Positions 43,571 through 53,023 of a stretch of 64,000 nt of DNA are shown piece by piece (position 1 is the first letter of the stretch; each line of letters starts with the position of its first letter). The DNA comes from Enterococcus saigonensis (lineage in GTDB: Bacteria > Bacillota > Bacilli > Lactobacillales > Enterococcaceae): positions 1 to 64,000 of the forward strand of contig NZ_AP022823.1 in NCBI RefSeq assembly GCF_011397115.1, in the 5' to 3' direction. The notes beneath the pieces are model-generated. The model ran no database searches. It saw nothing but the letters and a program-made list of their open reading frames with translations, and was not told the origin of the DNA. A program made the translations under genes and the position numbers.

Positions 43571-45538
43571 TCACATTTCTTTTTGAGGAATTAATAATCT
43601 CAATCCGTTAAAAATAACCAACACAGTACTTCCTTCGTGAGCTAAAACTCCTATTCCTATAGTCATTTTACCTAAAAAGTTTAATGATATTAATAGCAAC
43701 ACAATAAACATTGAAAAGATAATATTCTGCCAGACAATTTTATTTAATCGTCTAGATACTTTATGAGCATAAACTAAATTCGATATGTCATTCTTCATTA
43801 GAACCACATCCGCTACATCGATAGCAACATCCGTTCCATCGCCCATAGCAATTCCTACATCCGCATTAACTAAAGCTGGCGCATCATTGACTCCGTCACC
43901 TACCATTGCAGTTAGTCCATATGAATCCTGTTGCTGTTTAACAATTTTCGCCTTATCTTCCGGTAAAACATTAGCAATTACTTGACCAATCTTTAGCTCA
44001 TTGCCAATCGATTCACCCGTAAGTTTAGCATCTCCTGTAATTAAAGTAGTGTGAACACCTTGATCATTGAAGTATTCTATTGCATCTTTTGCATTCGAGT
44101 TAGGGACATCCATTAATGCAATTAAACCTATAACTTCCTTATTAATTGCTATTAAAACAACAGTCTTTCCGTCTTTTGAATACTCATTAACTTTTTCTTT
44201 TATGTTTTTATCATAACTGTTAAATTCCGAAGGTTTAGAAATTCTATACTCATTATCATTGAAAGTTGATACTAATCCTCTGCCAACCTCATTTTCTACT
44301 GATAGTGTTTTTGTCTCCGTATGTGGAAAATTACTAACTATAGCAGTCGCTAAAGGATGATTTGATTCTTTTTCCATTGATACAATAACGTCGATTACCT
44401 CTTCTTCGTCGACCCCATCAATGAAATATTGATTTGTAACAACGGGTTTTCCTTTCGTCAAAGTCCCTGTTTTGTCAAAAGAAATAGCTTTAAGTTCCCC
44501 TAAATTAGATAAAAATGATCCCCCTTTAAACAGTACACCTCTCTTAGCTAAATTAGAAATCGCTGATAAAGTAGCTGGTACCGCACTAGCTGCTAATGCG
44601 CAAGGTGAAGATGAAATTAAAAATACAATACTTCGATATAAAGTTACATTCCAGCTCCATCCAAAAACTGTTGGACCCAAGACCAATATAAATGGGAAAA
44701 TCATCAATACTAAGGTCACATACTTGGGCTCTAACCTCTTTATGGTTGTTGCTGTTTTACTCAAATTTTTCTGCGATTGATCAACTAGTTTTAATATTTT
44801 TGCAAATACAGTATCACTACTATCTTTTGAAACTTCCATAACAAATGAACCGGTACCATTAATTGTACTTCCGAATACATCGTCACCCACTGTTTTTTCT
44901 TTTGGAATACTTTCACCGTTTATAGACGACTCATCGATTGATGTTGTTCCAGAGATTATTTTCCCATCTGTAGGCACTTGTCCTCCATTTAAAACTTGCA
45001 CTTTATCTCCGACCACTAATTGATCAACTGACACGACTTCAACAGAGTTGTCAGTTGATATTCTTCTAGCTTCAGTGGGATTTAGCTTTAGTAGATTCGT
45101 AATTTCTCTCTTACTCTTACCCTCAGCGTAATCTTCTAAGAAATGTGCTCCGGCAAAAATCAAAATCAATAGACCGGCTTCCTCAAAACTACCAATAATC
45201 ATTGCGGCAGCTGCTGCTAATACCATTAAAAAATGAATATTAGGCATGAATTTTTTCGTTCTCAAACTATCTTTTATTGTATCTCCAAAGCCCTCTATGA
45301 TTACATGGTACCCTGCAGAAACCACCGTAATACTAAATAACATGTTAGAAAGTATAAGTAGATCTTCTCCTAAAAATAGAGCAATTAAAAATGTGATTAA
45401 CCCTATGAAGTAAAAATATACTGGGATATTCCCATGGCTATGATCGTGTTCTTCATTATGTTTATGCTCAGTGCCTCCATGGTTACTAGTCTTGTTTTTA
45501 AGAGAATGATTTTTGTTGTTGATTTCTTCTTTGTCCAT
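43571..45538 (-). CDS. P1B-type metal-exporting ATPase (P1B-4 signature)
   Basis: 655 residues. A His-rich N-terminus (HGGTEHKHNEEHDHSHGN) is followed by eight expected membrane helices, actuator TSIDESSINGES, metal-site SSPCALAAS in helix 6, phosphorylation DKTGTLTKGKP, MVGDGVNDAPALVNADVGIAMGDGTDVA hinge, and HEGSTVLVIFNGLRLL in the last helix. SPC plus HEGST fits subgroup P1B-4, whose substrates include Co, Zn, Cd or Fe(II); a CPC-type Cu/Cd pump is excluded. About 65 percent like the ATPase at 54092-56017. Ribosome-binding site taggaggtaacgtaa. Confidence 0.92.
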   Translation of the reverse strand: MDKEEINNKNHSLKNKTSNHGGTEHKHNEEHDHSHGNIPVYFYFIGLITFLIALFLGEDLLILSNMLFSITVVSAGYHVIIEGFGDTIKDSLRTKKFMPNIHFLMVLAAAAAMIIGSFEEAGLLILIFAGAHFLEDYAEGKSKREITNLLKLNPTEARRISTDNSVEVVSVDQLVVGDKVQVLNGGQVPTDGKIISGTTSIDESSINGESIPKEKTVGDDVFGSTINGTGSFVMEVSKDSSDTVFAKILKLVDQSQKNLSKTATTIKRLEPKYVTLVLMIFPFILVLGPTVFGWSWNVTLYRSIVFLISSSPCALAASAVPATLSAISNLAKRGVLFKGGSFLSNLGELKAISFDKTGTLTKGKPVVTNQYFIDGVDEEEVIDVIVSMEKESNHPLATAIVSNFPHTETKTLSVENEVGRGLVSTFNDNEYRISKPSEFNSYDKNIKEKVNEYSKDGKTVVLIAINKEVIGLIALMDVPNSNAKDAIEYFNDQGVHTTLITGDAKLTGESIGNELKIGQVIANVLPEDKAKIVKQQQDSYGLTAMVGDGVNDAPALVNADVGIAMGDGTDVAIDVADVVLMKNDISNLVYAHKVSRRLNKIVWQNIIFSMFIVLLLISLNFLGKMTIGIGVLAHEGSTVLVIFNGLRLLIPQKEM

Positions 45539-45567
45539 TTACGTTACCTCCTAAATATTGTTTATGA

Positions 45568-45903
45568 TTAATCATAGTTTTTGAATTCTTTGTTTTCATT
45601 CAAAATCTCATCTACATTTCGCCGATAAAAATCATGCTCTTTCAGCCACTCCTTAAAGCTCCCCTCAGATAACTGATAGATTCCTTTTATTTCTTGGTTA
45701 TTGAAACCTAAGCTAAGTAATTTTAAATATTTCTCTAAAGTTAAGTCTCCAATTTTTTTGTTTTTGGAGTTATATCCTAGAAACTGTCCCAACAACTGAA
45801 TTTCTTTTTTTAGTTCTGTATGATCACTATCTAACCAGTTAGGATTTTCATTTAAAAGCTTAATCAATTTTCTCCGTATTTCTTTTTTTCTTTCTTTTGA
45901 CAT
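45568..45903 (-). CDS. Hypothetical protein at the head of the metal operon
   Basis: 111 residues: MSKERKKEIRRKLIKLLNENP..., FLGYNSKNKKIGDLTLEKYLKLLSLGFNNQEIKGIYQLSEGSFKEWLKEH. The middle (about 64-95) resembles a helix-turn-helix of the kind that precedes transposase or regulator functions, with LGFNNQEIKGIYQLSEGSFKEW. The ATG at 45903 is chosen over 45912 because aaagg touches the earlier ATG. It is 29 bp before the ATPase start. Function unknown; possibly regulatory. Confidence 0.6.
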   Translation of the reverse strand: MSKERKKEIRRKLIKLLNENPNWLDSDHTELKKEIQLLGQFLGYNSKNKKIGDLTLEKYLKLLSLGFNNQEIKGIYQLSEGSFKEWLKEHDFYRRNVDEILNENKEFKNYD

Positions 45904-45940
45904 CTTACTCATCCTTTAGTTAATATAAGAATATTATAAA

Positions 45941-45982
45941 TGATTAATCAAACATATGTCAAATCATTCATATGCATTTTAA
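45941..45982. promoter_or_regulatory. Operator region of the metal operon
   Basis: tgattaatca palindrome at 45941-45950, then acatatgtcaaatcattcatatg with paired catatg boxes. ArsR/CzrA-type operators are such inverted AT-rich repeats; tgattaatca recurs at 45565-45574 before the ATPase gene. Confidence 0.6.
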
Positions 45983-46186
45983 AAAAATTACGGTTTTTCT
46001 TCTGTGCAATCAGCTTCGATCGATTGCTTTTGAATATATACCATCGATTTCCACCTAAATTTACGTCGATATCTAAAACATATTCTATAAATGAGATTAA
46101 AGTGTTTTGAAAAATATTGAAATAATTACCTAATTTATATTCTTGGCGAATTTTAAAATGAACTTAGCCACTTCATAAAACGCCGA

Positions 46187-47236
46187 TTGTAAAATTAAGC
46201 TAGACAACTAAAAAAGTCATTTGTGCTACACTCAAAATAGTTCCGTCCAAAGAATTATAAGGAGTGAGTACAAATGACCTATACCCATCTTACAACGGAT
46301 GAACTTGTAATGATAGAGTCTTATTTCAAAATAAATCAATCTGTTGCGAAAACTGCGCATTGCTTGAATCGTTCAAGACAAACGATCCATAAAGTATACC
46401 TGTTCTTCAAGCAAGGAAAATCAGCCTTAGAGTACTATCAACAGTATAAGAAAAACAAATCAAACTGTGGTAGACGCCCGCTTGTTTTACCTGAGGAACA
46501 ATCAGAATATATTCAAAGAAAGGTTGTTCAAGGATGGACACCCGATGTGATTGTTGGTCGTGCAGCGTTTCCTATTCGTTGTTCTGCTCGTACCATTTAT
46601 CGTATGTTCAAAAAGGGGCTATTTAATCCTTCTGACTTACCGATGAAAGGCAAGCGTAAACCAAATGGACATCAAGAAAGACGTGGAAAACAAGCTTTCC
46701 GTCGCTCTATTCATGAACGTGAAAAAGATTATAGCCAATTCTCAAATGAGTTTGGTCACCTTGAAGGTGACACTATCGTAGGTTTGAAACATAAAAGTGC
46801 TGTAATTACCTTAGTTGAACGATTATCAAAAGTTATCATCACATTGAAACCGTGTGGTAGACAAGCGATTGATATTGAAAACAAATTAAATCATTGGTTT
46901 GAATCTGTACCGAAAAATCTATTCAAATCCATCACTTTTGATTGTGGAAAGGAATTTTCAAATTGGAAACAGATCAGTAATGCCAATGATATTGCCATTT
47001 ATTTCGCTGATCCAGGAACGCCGTCTCAAAGAGGCCTAAACGAGAATTCTAACGGATTGTTACGTAGAGATGGTTTATTGAAATCTATGGATTTCAATTC
47101 AGTAGATGAATCTTTTATTCAATCTGTCGCATCGAAACGAAATAATATTCCTAGAAAATCACTGAATTATCGAACACCTTTGGAAGTATTTTTGAGTTAC
47201 GTAAGTATTGATGATTTGTCTAACTTAATTTGACAA
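46187..47236 (+). mobile_element. IS30-family element A, complete, 1050 bp
   Basis: Terminal repeats ttgtaaaattaagctagacaa (46187-46207) and the inverse of ttgtcaaattaagttagacaa (47216-47236) differ at two positions. One transposase gene. A 3' fragment of the same element is at 26831-27325. Confidence 0.9.
46274..47233 (+). CDS. IS30-family transposase (element A)
   Basis: 319 residues. An N-terminal helix-turn-helix (SVAKTAHCLNRSRQTIHKVY) and a linker (GWTPDVIVGRAAF) precede the DDE core: LEGDTIVG (first D), TFDCGKEFSNW (second D), NENSNGLLRRDG (E region). The stop overlaps the right terminal repeat. Preceded by aaggagtgagtacaa. Confidence 0.93.
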   Translation: MTYTHLTTDELVMIESYFKINQSVAKTAHCLNRSRQTIHKVYLFFKQGKSALEYYQQYKKNKSNCGRRPLVLPEEQSEYIQRKVVQGWTPDVIVGRAAFPIRCSARTIYRMFKKGLFNPSDLPMKGKRKPNGHQERRGKQAFRRSIHEREKDYSQFSNEFGHLEGDTIVGLKHKSAVITLVERLSKVIITLKPCGRQAIDIENKLNHWFESVPKNLFKSITFDCGKEFSNWKQISNANDIAIYFADPGTPSQRGLNENSNGLLRRDGLLKSMDFNSVDESFIQSVASKRNNIPRKSLNYRTPLEVFLSYVSIDDLSNLI

Positions 47237-47310
47237 TTAAGAAAATAAAAAAACATCATTGCCCAATTTCATGTATTATTGAAGTTCCTACACAATCAAT
47301 AAAGGATGAA

Positions 47311-48399
47311 ATGACAATGACGCAAACTGAGAATACCACATTTTTACGCAAAGGCAAACACCTTGATTATGAAGAACGAAATAAAATTGAAGCTTGGAAA
47401 CAAATCGATCGCCCTTTGTCGAATCGTGCGATCGCAAAATTACTCGGACGTGCCCCTCAAACCATTCATAGCGAAGTAAAAGACGGTACGGTTCGCCAAA
47501 TCAGGCGCCAAGTCCAAAATGGTAAAACCTACGAATATGAATCGTTTGTTTATTCCGCAGATGCTGGTCAAGCCGCTTACGAAAACGCACGAACAAATTC
47601 TCGCAAACAACCGAAATGGGTTTCTTCGCCAAAGTTCATGGCGTATGCCGATCATCAAATGAAGACAGAAAAACAAGCGCCTGATGTCGTTGTTGGTCGT
47701 GCAAAGAAACTCGGCTTGTTTCCAAATGAGACAATCCCTTGTACCACAACCCTTTACACCTATATTGATCTCGGCTGGCTGGAAACAAAAAATATTGATC
47801 TGCATCTCAAGGTTCGACGAAACACCAAGCGATCACAGAGTAGGAAGAATAAAAAAATTCTCGGCGATTTGATCGAAAATCGACCAGATATTGTCGATAC
47901 TCGTGAACGTTTTGGTGATTGGGAAATTGATACGGTGAACGGACTGCGCGTTGGCAAAGACCAAGCATTGCTTACATTGATCGAACGTAAAACACGTTAC
48001 GAAATAATCATCAAAATCGATGGAAAAGCAGCTAATCCAGTTGATCGTGCACTGACTACTTTAAAAGAAGCTGCGGGCAACGATTTCGAAGTGCTTTTCA
48101 AAACGATTACTTCAGATAATGGTGCTGAATTCGCTGGTCTAACCACACTTCTTAAAGATATTACGGAAGTTTATTTCACCCATCCCTATTCTTCATGGGA
48201 ACGAGGGACCAACGAAAATCATAATGGGATGATTCGCCGTTTTATACCGAAAGGAACACGTATGGAAGATGTAGCGTTGACTACCATTCGTCGTGTACAG
48301 GATTGGATGAACAATTTGCCGAGAAGAATATTGGGTTACGCCACTCCGCGTGAGTGTTTATTGAACGAGCTATCGGAGCTATCCTTAGCCGCTAGATAA
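47311..48399 (+). CDS. IS30-family transposase (element B)
   Basis: 362 residues from the ATG at 47311 (an ATG at 47317 is also possible; aaagga precedes). Helix-turn-helix DRPLSNRAIAKLLGRAPQTIHSEVK, then PDVVVGRAKKLG and the DDE core: DWEIDTVNG, TSDNGAEFAG, ERGTNENHNGMIRRFIPKG. Typical IS30 features, clearly different from element A. The native promoter side has been replaced by element A, so expression is uncertain. Confidence 0.9.
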   Translation: MTMTQTENTTFLRKGKHLDYEERNKIEAWKQIDRPLSNRAIAKLLGRAPQTIHSEVKDGTVRQIRRQVQNGKTYEYESFVYSADAGQAAYENARTNSRKQPKWVSSPKFMAYADHQMKTEKQAPDVVVGRAKKLGLFPNETIPCTTTLYTYIDLGWLETKNIDLHLKVRRNTKRSQSRKNKKILGDLIENRPDIVDTRERFGDWEIDTVNGLRVGKDQALLTLIERKTRYEIIIKIDGKAANPVDRALTTLKEAAGNDFEVLFKTITSDNGAEFAGLTTLLKDITEVYFTHPYSSWERGTNENHNGMIRRFIPKGTRMEDVALTTIRRVQDWMNNLPRRILGYATPRECLLNELSELSLAAR

Positions 48400-48616
48400 C
48401 CATCAAAAACTAAATAACCAATGAATTTCAATAAGTGGCTAACTTGCACTTGAAATTTGGGAATTTATATTCTTTATACTTGTCTTTAACGTATTAAAAG
48501 ATAATTCTATTACTTCGAATAATTTAAAAAAAGTGTATAAATCCAGTAAAAAATCTAGCGTAATAAAGCATACTGCCTTAAACACTAGATTTCTCTAAAA
48601 TAATAAACATGAAATT

Positions 48617-49957
48617 CTATAAGCCTATATAAGTCGCTGGGTCCACAAAACCGGACCACAATCCAGTAGACATGCCCAAGTGCAGATGAACTCCAGTAGA
48701 ATTACCCGTCGTTCCCATCCCTCCTAAGTATTCTCTTGAAGAGACTGACTGGCCTACTGATACCGCCGGTGGGGTACTCATATGCATATAATAACTATAC
48801 ATACCGTTAGAGTGTTTTATAATCACATGATTTCCAGTAGACGGTCCATAACCTGCTGCAACAACTTCTCCGGAATTAATTGAAAAAATTGGAGTTCCAG
48901 TAGATCCGGTAAAATCTAAACCATCATGTTGATTTCCAGAATATCCTGTGGGATCTGAGCGAAACCCAAATCGGCTTGAAATATTAATAGAATCTAGAGG
49001 CCTACTCCAACCAGTATTTGACGAACTAGACTCCTCGGTTGATAGAACATCTTTTTCTTTGGAAGATAAATCTACGTTGCTTTTTTCTTCATTCGATACA
49101 ACATTTTCTTCAGATTTACTTGTCTCGCTTGGATTTTCTTTTGTAGCTTTTTCATCAACCAATTCCGCATTCTCTGCTGAATTATCAATAATTGTCTCTC
49201 GTTTCTTAGATACTTCCAAATCAGCCATTCTCTTAGCGTCTTCTTCAATTTTTCGTTGCTTTTCCAAAGCCTCTAAAGCTAATTTCTTTTTCTTTTCTGC
49301 CTCATCTCTTTCCTCAATGAGTTTCTGTTTCTTTTCTTCTTCAGTATTTAAAGATAGGGATAATTCAGCTAACTCTAATTCTTGTCCCAATTTGATATCA
49401 ACTAAGTTTCTTTGTTTCTTATCTAATTCAGCAGACTGATCTTCAATGTCAGTTAGTTTTTTTTCTAATTCTTTTTCAAGTGCAACACTCTTTTTTATAT
49501 CCATCTGCTGCTGTTCTACTACACCGTTACTCGCGTTCATAATCGTAATAGAGGCAACGGCTTTATTTATTGCATCACTAATAGATTCTGAGCTAAGTAA
49601 TGTCTCTATTAAACTATTAGATGAATCAGAAGTTTGAATATCTCTAGCTTGATTTCTTAGCAATTCTTTTCTTTTGTTAATCTTTATTGTCAGCTCCGTT
49701 ATTTCTTTAGAAATTTCATTTGCTTTTTTTTCCGTAACTGATTTATTTTCAAGTATTTCTTTAATCTCGGCATCAATTTTCTTAATTGAATTATCAGTAT
49801 CTAACTTTTGCTCCTCTATGGTCTTTGTTTCTTTCTTTATCACGTCAATTTTCTGTTCCTGTTTACCAATCTCATTATCTATATCCTCCGCATATGCAGA
49901 AACCACCGACATAGAAAACAACATCAAAATACTGGAAATAAAAATATTTTTTTTCAC
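48617..49957 (-). CDS. Secreted M23 peptidase with coiled-coil stalk
   Basis: 446 residues from a GTG (aggagaattttt before it). The signal peptide (about 1-24) ends VSAYAED. A long coiled coil (about 25-265, with repeats like EEKKQKLIEERDEAEKKKKLALEALEKQ) is followed by a Ser/Glu-rich linker and a C-terminal M23/LytM domain: HDGLDFTG (H-x3-D) and GVHLHLGMS (H-x-H), both zinc motifs whole. The layout resembles PcsB/EnvC-like and conjugation-linked wall hydrolases; it probably cuts peptidoglycan cross-bridges. Flanked by IS elements on both sides. Confidence 0.9.
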   Translation of the reverse strand: MKKNIFISSILMLFSMSVVSAYAEDIDNEIGKQEQKIDVIKKETKTIEEQKLDTDNSIKKIDAEIKEILENKSVTEKKANEISKEITELTIKINKRKELLRNQARDIQTSDSSNSLIETLLSSESISDAINKAVASITIMNASNGVVEQQQMDIKKSVALEKELEKKLTDIEDQSAELDKKQRNLVDIKLGQELELAELSLSLNTEEEKKQKLIEERDEAEKKKKLALEALEKQRKIEEDAKRMADLEVSKKRETIIDNSAENAELVDEKATKENPSETSKSEENVVSNEEKSNVDLSSKEKDVLSTEESSSSNTGWSRPLDSINISSRFGFRSDPTGYSGNQHDGLDFTGSTGTPIFSINSGEVVAAGYGPSTGNHVIIKHSNGMYSYYMHMSTPPAVSVGQSVSSREYLGGMGTTGNSTGVHLHLGMSTGLWSGFVDPATYIGL

Positions 49958-50375
49958 AAAAATTCTCCTATACTTTTGATAAATATTATTTATATAAAGC
50001 ATAGCAAATAGAATAAACAATACTCGAAATAATAGAATTTAAAACAAATAGAAACAAATAGAAATATTTTGTCATATTTTTGAAATACAAGTAACCGATT
50101 TTGATAGTAATCCGATGGATACTCAACAATATCTGATTACACCTTGTAGCATTAAAAAAGATATACAACTCCTTGTTAAGCTTTTCTTATCCTATCTCAG
50201 CTTTACATAAATGGGGGGATTAAAGGACTTTAGTCAATTAATTAAAATAAGTTTATCCTCAATTAATTCTCCTTGTAATTCTCATCTTAGTAATATATTT
50301 CTTAAATTGAAATATCAGAGACTTTTAAATCTAAAAATCAAGTACATTTACAGTTCATGAGTAAGCAGTGACTTC

Positions 50376-50618
50376 CTACAAATCATTCCCATTGGAAGCA
50401 ATAACCCCTTTGTACCAATAAAAGGATTTCTTCTTGTATCTTTCAAAGTTTCCGCTCTGGTTGTCATTTCTATTGACATAAATCAATCCATATCTCTTTT
50501 TCATTTCCCCTGTGCTTGAACTGACAATATCTATAGGGCTCCAAACCATGTAGCCCCAGATTTCGACACCCTCATATATTGCTTGCTTCATTTGGAATGG
50601 CAACAGTTTTTTTGACAA
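50376..50618 (-). pseudogene. 3' fragment of a GH1 6-phospho-beta-glucosidase
   Basis: About 70 residues of the family 1 C-terminus: GVEIWGYMVWSPIDIVSSSTGEMKKRYGLIYV, then KKKSFYWYKGVIASNGNDL. The SSSTGEMKKRYG phosphate-binding loop marks the phospho-beta-glucosidases. The first 85 percent of the gene is missing, cut near 50618 beside the IS3-family element. Between 49958 and 50375 there is no gene. Confidence 0.85.
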
Positions 50619-50720
50619 ATTTTATAAGGTGCAGAACTTCTTTCCGTATGCTATTCCGATTGTCCTTGACAATGAGCCTCCTCGGATGTGACGATCTTCG
50701 GCAGGAGCTAACAGTTAAAG

Positions 50721-51557
50721 TTAGACTGCCTCGCTAGCGTTAGCACATCCGAGCTCATTATCAAGGATTCGCTGCGCCAATCTCTGGTTACGGTAACCAA
50801 CCGGTGTCTCGTAGCCAAGTGTACCGTGCAACCGAAGGTGGTTCCACCAATTGACATAGTCAAATAACTCCAAATCCAATTGTTGTAAGGTTTCAAATGT
50901 GTATTGATAGACAAATTCTACTTTCAACGACTTATAAGTTGATTCAGCTACGGCATTATCAAAAGGACAGCCTTTATGACTCAATGATCGATTGATGTCA
51001 AAAGTTGTTAATAATTCATCAATAGCTTGGTTATCAAACTCTTTTCCACGATCAGTATGAAAAATCTCAACCTCTGTCAGAGGTTGTTTGATACGGCTAA
51101 ATGCTTTTTTTACTAGAACGGCATCTTTATGTTTTCCACAAGAATAGCCGAGAATTTCTCGATTGAACAGATCCAAAATGAAACAGACATAATTCCATTT
51201 TTTCCCGACTCGTACATAAGTCAAGTCTGTTACGATCGCTTCTAATGGGTTGTCTCTTAAGAATTTACGATTCAATACGTTTGTCGTTTTGGCTTCATTG
51301 CAAGTAGAATGATGTACTTTAAAATAAGCAACAGTATAGCTCGATTTTAATCCTCTATTTTTCATGATTCTACTAATTTTTCGTCGGCTGATCCGAATGC
51401 CTCGTTTTGATAAGGATTTTTTTATTTTTCTTGAGCCGTAGGCCTTTCGGCTGCGGATAAATTCTTCAGCGACTGCTTCTTCAAGTTCTGATTCGTCTTT
51501 CTTTGGTTTTGATTGATAATAATAGGACTGACGTGATAGACCTAATATTCTGCACAT
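50721..51557 (-). CDS. IS3-family transposase OrfB
   Basis: 278 residues from the first ATG; in reality probably made as an OrfAB fusion by -1 frameshifting, since the frame is open upstream (TKRQVIDANKHLYPISAMC). The DDE core shows IVTDLTYVRVGKKW (first D), FHTDRGKEFDN (second D) and CPFDNAVAESTYKSLKVE (E). IS150/IS3 subgroup type. Terminal repeats could not be fixed by eye; the element spans roughly 50640-51960. Confidence 0.9.
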   Translation of the reverse strand: MCRILGLSRQSYYYQSKPKKDESELEEAVAEEFIRSRKAYGSRKIKKSLSKRGIRISRRKISRIMKNRGLKSSYTVAYFKVHHSTCNEAKTTNVLNRKFLRDNPLEAIVTDLTYVRVGKKWNYVCFILDLFNREILGYSCGKHKDAVLVKKAFSRIKQPLTEVEIFHTDRGKEFDNQAIDELLTTFDINRSLSHKGCPFDNAVAESTYKSLKVEFVYQYTFETLQQLDLELFDYVNWWNHLRLHGTLGYETPVGYRNQRLAQRILDNELGCANASEAV

Positions 51558-51592
51558 CGCTGATATAGGGTAAAGATGCTTATTCGCATCGA

Positions 51593-51883
51593 TTACTTGT
51601 CTCTTCGTCCGAATATCAGCGCTGCTTGCTTTAAAATATCATTTTCCATTTCTAATTGCTGGTTTCTTTTACGTAGTTCTAACAATTCTTTTTGTTCAGG
51701 CGTAAGATTATCTTTTTCCTTGAATGAACTACTCGTTTTAGATTGCTTTACCCATTTGTCAAATGCTGAAGCCGTTAGTTCATATTCTCGAATGATTTCT
51801 ACACGTGGCTTTCCAGCTAAGTAAAGATTGACGATTTGTTGCTTGAATTCTTGTGAAAAAGTTCTTCGTGTTCTATTAGACAT
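51593..51883 (-). CDS. IS3-family OrfA
   Basis: 96 residues. Helix-turn-helix (FSQEFKQQIVNLYLAGKPRVEIIREYELTASAFDKWVKQ) and a leucine zipper (ELLELRKRNQQLEMENDILKQAA). Start MSNRTRRTF at 51883 behind ggaggaattttt. A run attttaaag near its end may be the frameshift site that joins it to OrfB. Confidence 0.9.
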   Translation of the reverse strand: MSNRTRRTFSQEFKQQIVNLYLAGKPRVEIIREYELTASAFDKWVKQSKTSSSFKEKDNLTPEQKELLELRKRNQQLEMENDILKQAALIFGRRDK

Positions 51884-51960
51884 AAAAATTCCTCCTGGTA
51901 TGTTTTCTTCTAGTCTACACACCTTAATTTTTCTGTCTAGTTAATTGTAGCCTATCCAAC

Positions 51961-52393
51961 TTAAGATTAATGACACTAAATTAACAGACTATACGTAGTA
52001 TCTATTTGCTATGACCATATCTTATATCCATAAGTCAACTCAGCCGGACTAAAAGGGCTAATCTTACTAGAACACAAGCTGCACTTGATATGCAAATTAA
52101 CCCTGAATCGGAAAGGTGCTTAAATTGGATATTAACGGAGGGATAAAGTAAAATTTATCTCTAGGGAATGTTTAGAAAGGATCCAAGTTCCTTAACAAGT
52201 GACAATTAGTAATGTAGTAACAACGATAGATTGTATGCCGAACATTTCAATTTGATACGTATAAAAAACGATTTCAAGCTCATCCGTGATAAATAACCCA
52301 CATGAATGATTTGAAATCGTCTTAAAATGCTTTATTTTATAACCCAAAATAGAATAATTACTTCAAAATGACGTCGCATATCACTATTAATGA
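51961..52393. other. Gene-free stretch
   Basis: No coding sequence recognised on either strand. One hairpin is present near 52265-52318 (acgatttcaa with ttgaaatcgt) and could terminate a transcript. The rest looks like unconstrained spacer beside the IS3-family element. Confidence 0.5.
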
Positions 52394-52960
52394 TTAATCG
52401 ATGACTTCCATAATCATTTTAAGTTCCCCGGATGTTAAATCCTCGCTAAAAATGCCAGTAACTTTTTGTCCAGGTCCAATTTCCTTTGATGATAGGTTTA
52501 ACAAAGAGATAGGGATATAGATTAATCCGTTTTGTTTCAAAGACAGAGCCAATATTTTTTTCCTTGTTCGAATAGCTGCATCATAGCGAAGAGAAGAGTA
52601 AACACCTCTGCCAACAATAGAAATATGCTTCCCCAATAATAAATCAAGGCTACCTATTACTTGTAATTTCTGAAAGGTCGTCCCATCCGTTTTGATTTGA
52701 ATATCCTGTAAATTTATTTTCCTGTCTAAGGCATCTTGAAAAAACAAGTGTGTGCCTCTGCGATAATCAATGCCACAGAGGTGCATAAAATTAGTTGTCG
52801 AAAAAATAATCGCTACCGTTGAGACTTCTCCGACAAAGGATACTTTTTTATCTACAAAATGTTCTTGTAAGAGATGGGCAGCCTTATAAATCGCGTTTAA
52901 CTGTCTGGTAATTTGGGTTGTCTCTTTTATAGACATACGTTTGTATTCTTTTTTTGCCAC
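52394..52960 (-). CDS. Putative BECR-fold ribonuclease (PBECR4-like), candidate toxin
   Basis: 188 residues from a GTG (aaaaggagcattcttcgcac before it); an ATG at 52937 is the alternative. Residues 1-45 are helical (TTQITRQLNAIYKAAHLLQEHF). The conserved-looking core is NFMHLCGIDYRRGTHLFFQDALDRKI, then TTFQKLQVIGSLDLLLG and RKKILALSLKQNGLIYIPISLLNL. The His-x-x-G-I-x-Y pattern recalls the phage Barnase-EndoU-ColicinE5/RelE-like nuclease 4 domain. Upstream lie two 55-nt tandem repeats and an intrinsic terminator, the arrangement of type III toxin-antitoxin loci. Family assignment from memory, not alignment. Confidence 0.6.
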   Translation of the reverse strand: MAKKEYKRMSIKETTQITRQLNAIYKAAHLLQEHFVDKKVSFVGEVSTVAIIFSTTNFMHLCGIDYRRGTHLFFQDALDRKINLQDIQIKTDGTTFQKLQVIGSLDLLLGKHISIVGRGVYSSLRYDAAIRTRKKILALSLKQNGLIYIPISLLNLSSKEIGPGQKVTGIFSEDLTSGELKMIMEVID

Positions 52961-52987
52961 GTGCGAAGAATGCTCCTTTTTCCCAAT

Positions 52988-53013
52988 AAAAAAAGCTGCT
53001 CAAAAGAGCAGCC
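52988..53013 (-). terminator. Intrinsic terminator between the 55-nt repeats and the nuclease gene
   Basis: Minus strand: gctgctc-ttttg-gagcagc type stem (52995-53001 with 53006-53012) followed by seven T. It precedes the gene rather than following one, so most transcripts from the repeat promoter would stop here. Confidence 0.85.
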
Positions 53014-53023
53014 TTTTGTACAG

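Larger units (their letters stand above)
46150..48466 (+). mobile_element. IS30-family element B, split by IS30-family element A
   Basis: The left end aattttaaaatgaacttagccactt (46151 on) and the right end (complement of aatttcaagtgcaagttagcc, to about 48466) look like matched terminal repeats of one IS30 element whose transposase is at 47311-48399. Only about 35 bp inside its left end, element A (46187-47236) is inserted. The inference rests on the similarity of these ends, about 20 of 28 positions. Confidence 0.6.

Noticed and set aside
49958..50020. Extension of the M23 peptidase to an ATG at 50020
   Set aside because: The extension spoils the signal peptide and lacks a ribosome-binding site; the GTG at 49957 has aggag at proper distance.
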